The notes under the pieces were generated by a model, which saw only the letters and a program-made list of their open reading frames with translations, was not told the origin of the DNA and ran no database searches. From contig PLEU01000112.1 in NCBI GenBank assembly GCA_003136515.1, positions 4,817-12,173 of the forward strand: DNA of 7,357 bases, written 5' to 3'. The translations under genes and the position numbers were made by a program. This DNA is from Spartobacteria bacterium. GTDB taxonomy: Bacteria > Verrucomicrobiota > Verrucomicrobiae > Chthoniobacterales > UBA6821. Positions 5,525-7,357 of this stretch are shown in pieces; position 1 is the stretch's first letter, and every line of letters begins with the position of its first letter.

Positions 5525-7357
5525 CTATTTGGCCGCTTGGGTCACGTTTCCCGCAGTACGGAGCGAGTGGGTCATCGAAGAGAGATCACTCAGAATATTG
5601 AGCGCTTCCGTGCGCTCGGGATCAGGAACATCGGTAGGCGGGGCATCATCCTCACCATCAAGGTCAGTAGCTTTGGCAGGCTTCTTTTTTGCAGACATTA
5701 GGGGAAGCACCGGCTTGTCAACCGTATCGAGCGAAACCTCGTAGGCAATTGGCTGCACGACGGGATGCAACTTCCTCTCCGCATTGCGTGCCTCCTTGAT
5801 TTTCTTTTCCTGATCGAGCTCATCCTTGCGGACTTTCTCATTCAGCGAAAGCTCGTTCTGATCCAGCTTCTGACGGAGCGTTTTCATATCTTCTGTAATG
5901 TAGCGGAACTCGGGATCCTTCGCGACCCTCTCCATCGAGTGCTGTCTAAGTGCATCCAGGAGAGGCGGCACCGTTCCAAACTTGTTAATGGGCTGGGGAT
6001 CCACCTCGTCGTATGCAAGGGGATTGGGCAGGGAGCTCTCGCCTATATCTGGCCTGTCGAAGGGAGAGGGCAGCACGATGTCAGAGAGAACTCCACGATG
6101 CTGGGTGGATCCCCCGGAAACCCGGTAAAATTTCTGAATTGTCAGCTTCAGTGAACCGGCGTTGGCACCTGACTGGAAAAGTGGCATGAATTTGCCCACG
6201 TCCAGAAGCGTCTGCACCGTGCCTTTTCCGAAACTTCTCTGATCCCCGACAATCACCGCCCTGCCGTAATCCTGCAACGCAGCGGCGAAGATCTCGCTGG
6301 CCGAGGCGCTGAGCCTGTTGATGAGCACAACGACGGGGCCATCATAGTACGGTTTGGTCTCTTCATCTTCGGAAGGCACAACATGTCCGCTGGAATCCTT
6401 GGCCTGCACCACAGGTCCGGGGCCCACAAAAAGCCCGCTAAGATTGATCGCTTCTTCCAGAGACCCACCCCCGTCGCGCCGCAGATCAATGACAAGCCCC
6501 TGAATATCCTCCTTCTTCATCCGCTCTAGAATTCTCCGCACATCCTTGGTCGTGCTAGCGGTCGGCTCACCGTCGGTATTCTGTCCCATGTCGTTATAGA
6601 AGGAGGGCACTGTGAGCCATCCGAATTTCTGGACTTTCCCGTCTGAATCCTTGCCGTCGATGATTTCGCCTTTGGTCTCGGCATCCTTGAGTTGAACGGT
6701 GTCCCGGGTAATCTCGACCACCGTGCGCTTGGAAGGGTCGGTCGTGTTCGCAGGGATGACCTGCAGCCTCACCAAACTCCCCTTCTCGCCACGAATCTTA
6801 TCGACCACCTTGTCGAGTTTCATGTCAACCACGTCCTCAAAGGGTCCGCTGCCCTGGGCCACGGCAGCAATCTTGTCATTGATTTTGAGCCTTCCATCCT
6901 TGTCAGCCGGACCGCCTGGTACCACCTCGACAATGGTGGCATACCCGTCATCGGGACGAAGAACCGCGCCGATTCCGACAAGTGAGAGCTTCATCTGAAT
7001 CATGAAGTTCTCCATGTCAGAGGGGCTCATGTAATCGGAGTGTGGGTCGTAGCTCTGAGCGAGGGCATCAAGGAACGTCTTGATCACGTCCTCGTCGTTC
7101 TGCTCATTGACGCTTTTAAGAAACTCGTCGTAGCGCTTCGCAACCACCTTTGCCGGAGGATTGATGGGATGTTCGTTGAGATGCTCCTGAAGAAGCTCCG
7201 CCTCAATGCGATCTGCCCAGAGTTTGTCGGCCTCGGAGGTATCGGCGGGCCAGGGAGCCTTCTTGCGGTCGATCTGAATCTTCTTGTCACTGGTGAAATC
7301 ATGGGGCTGGGCCGCCAGCACCTTGTTCTTGGCAACCCTCTCTTCAACCCGTTGACG
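5525..7357 (-). CDS. prc: Carboxy-terminal processing protease (Prc/Tsp, peptidase family S41A), N-terminus missing
   Basis: The frame is open to the right edge, giving 610 C-terminal residues; about 150 N-terminal residues, including the expected signal peptide, lie outside. A GTG at 7321 is internal, not the start. Tsp proteases act in the periplasm, degrading or trimming proteins from their C-termini. Numbering from the edge, DRKKAPWP (29-36) is typical of the Tsp N-terminal domain. A PDZ domain covers about 124-210. The S41 core contains LRRDGGGSLEEA and NRLSASASEIFAAALQDYG with the nucleophile S352 (codon 6304-6302), and SFGKGTVQ with the general base K378 (6226-6224), forming the Ser/Lys dyad. 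QKFYRVSGGSTQHRG follows. The C-terminal region (DUF3340-like) has KDPEF, a highly charged helical stretch and a Lys/Asp/Pro-rich linker near the end. The dyad is intact, so the enzyme should be active. A 152-base gap with its own promoter separates it from the next gene. Confidence 0.95.
   Translation of the reverse strand, partial: RQRVEERVAKNKVLAAQPHDFTSDKKIQIDRKKAPWPADTSEADKLWADRIEAELLQEHLNEHPINPPAKVVAKRYDEFLKSVNEQNDEDVIKTFLDALAQSYDPHSDYMSPSDMENFMIQMKLSLVGIGAVLRPDDGYATIVEVVPGGPADKDGRLKINDKIAAVAQGSGPFEDVVDMKLDKVVDKIRGEKGSLVRLQVIPANTTDPSKRTVVEITRDTVQLKDAETKGEIIDGKDSDGKVQKFGWLTVPSFYNDMGQNTDGEPTASTTKDVRRILERMKKEDIQGLVIDLRRDGGGSLEEAINLSGLFVGPGPVVQAKDSSGHVVPSEDEETKPYYDGPVVVLINRLSASASEIFAAALQDYGRAVIVGDQRSFGKGTVQTLLDVGKFMPLFQSGANAGSLKLTIQKFYRVSGGSTQHRGVLSDIVLPSPFDRPDIGESSLPNPLAYDEVDPQPINKFGTVPPLLDALRQHSMERVAKDPEFRYITEDMKTLRQKLDQNELSLNEKVRKDELDQEKKIKEARNAERKLHPVVQPIAYEVSLDTVDKPVLPLMSAKKKPAKATDLDGEDDAPPTDVPDPERTEALNILSDLSSMTHSLRTAGNVTQAAK

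Noticed and set aside
6692..6998. Two overlapping plus-strand open frames within the protease gene
   Set aside because: They lie opposite the conserved PDZ-coding region, resemble no family, and are explained by codon bias of the real gene.
7084..7321. GTG at 7321 as the start of the protease
   Set aside because: The frame continues to the window edge with plausible protein sequence, and a start here would lack the signal peptide and N-terminal domain that a Tsp protease needs.

Overview
This is a bacterial chromosome segment of ordinary core-type genes, all on the minus strand, so transcription runs from right to left. No RNA gene, CRISPR array, insertion sequence, phage gene or frameshift was seen, and no gap exceeds 300 bases. 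Base composition looks even and moderately GC-rich. The organism cannot be fixed from this window. The gene types, frequent GTG starts and near absence of Shine-Dalgarno sequences would fit a member of the Verrucomicrobiota or a related phylum, but that is a low-confidence inference.

Right to left, the layout is as follows. (1) The C-terminal 610 residues of a Prc/Tsp-type carboxy-terminal processing protease (5525-7357), whose N-terminus lies beyond the right edge. (2) A 152-base gap holding the best promoter in the window, TTGACA-17-TATTGT. (3) A proline-rich 174-residue protein of unknown function with one C-terminal membrane helix (4848-5372). (4) Thioredoxin (4473-4808). (5) An agmatine deiminase family enzyme (3382-4431). 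(6) Transketolase (1303-3276). (7) A two-gene membrane module: an ArsP/DUF318-family permease (273-1205) whose stop codon overlaps the start of a His/Cys-rich DUF1980 (TIGR03943-type) protein that runs off the left edge (1-273).

The genes from the proline-rich protein leftward are 39, 41, 105 and 97 bases apart, then overlap, with no convincing terminator between them. They could be read as one long transcript from the promoter near 5440, perhaps with internal promoters in the two larger gaps. They share no obvious pathway: the window holds a periplasmic protease, a cytoplasmic disulfide reductase, polyamine/agmatine metabolism, the pentose phosphate pathway and putative metal or metalloid transport. 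The only tight functional unit is the permease/DUF1980 pair.

I did not find a clearly new biological system. The points most worth checking are the tail-anchored proline-rich protein, the His-rich permease module with a perfect palindrome just upstream, and the consistent lack of Shine-Dalgarno sequences.
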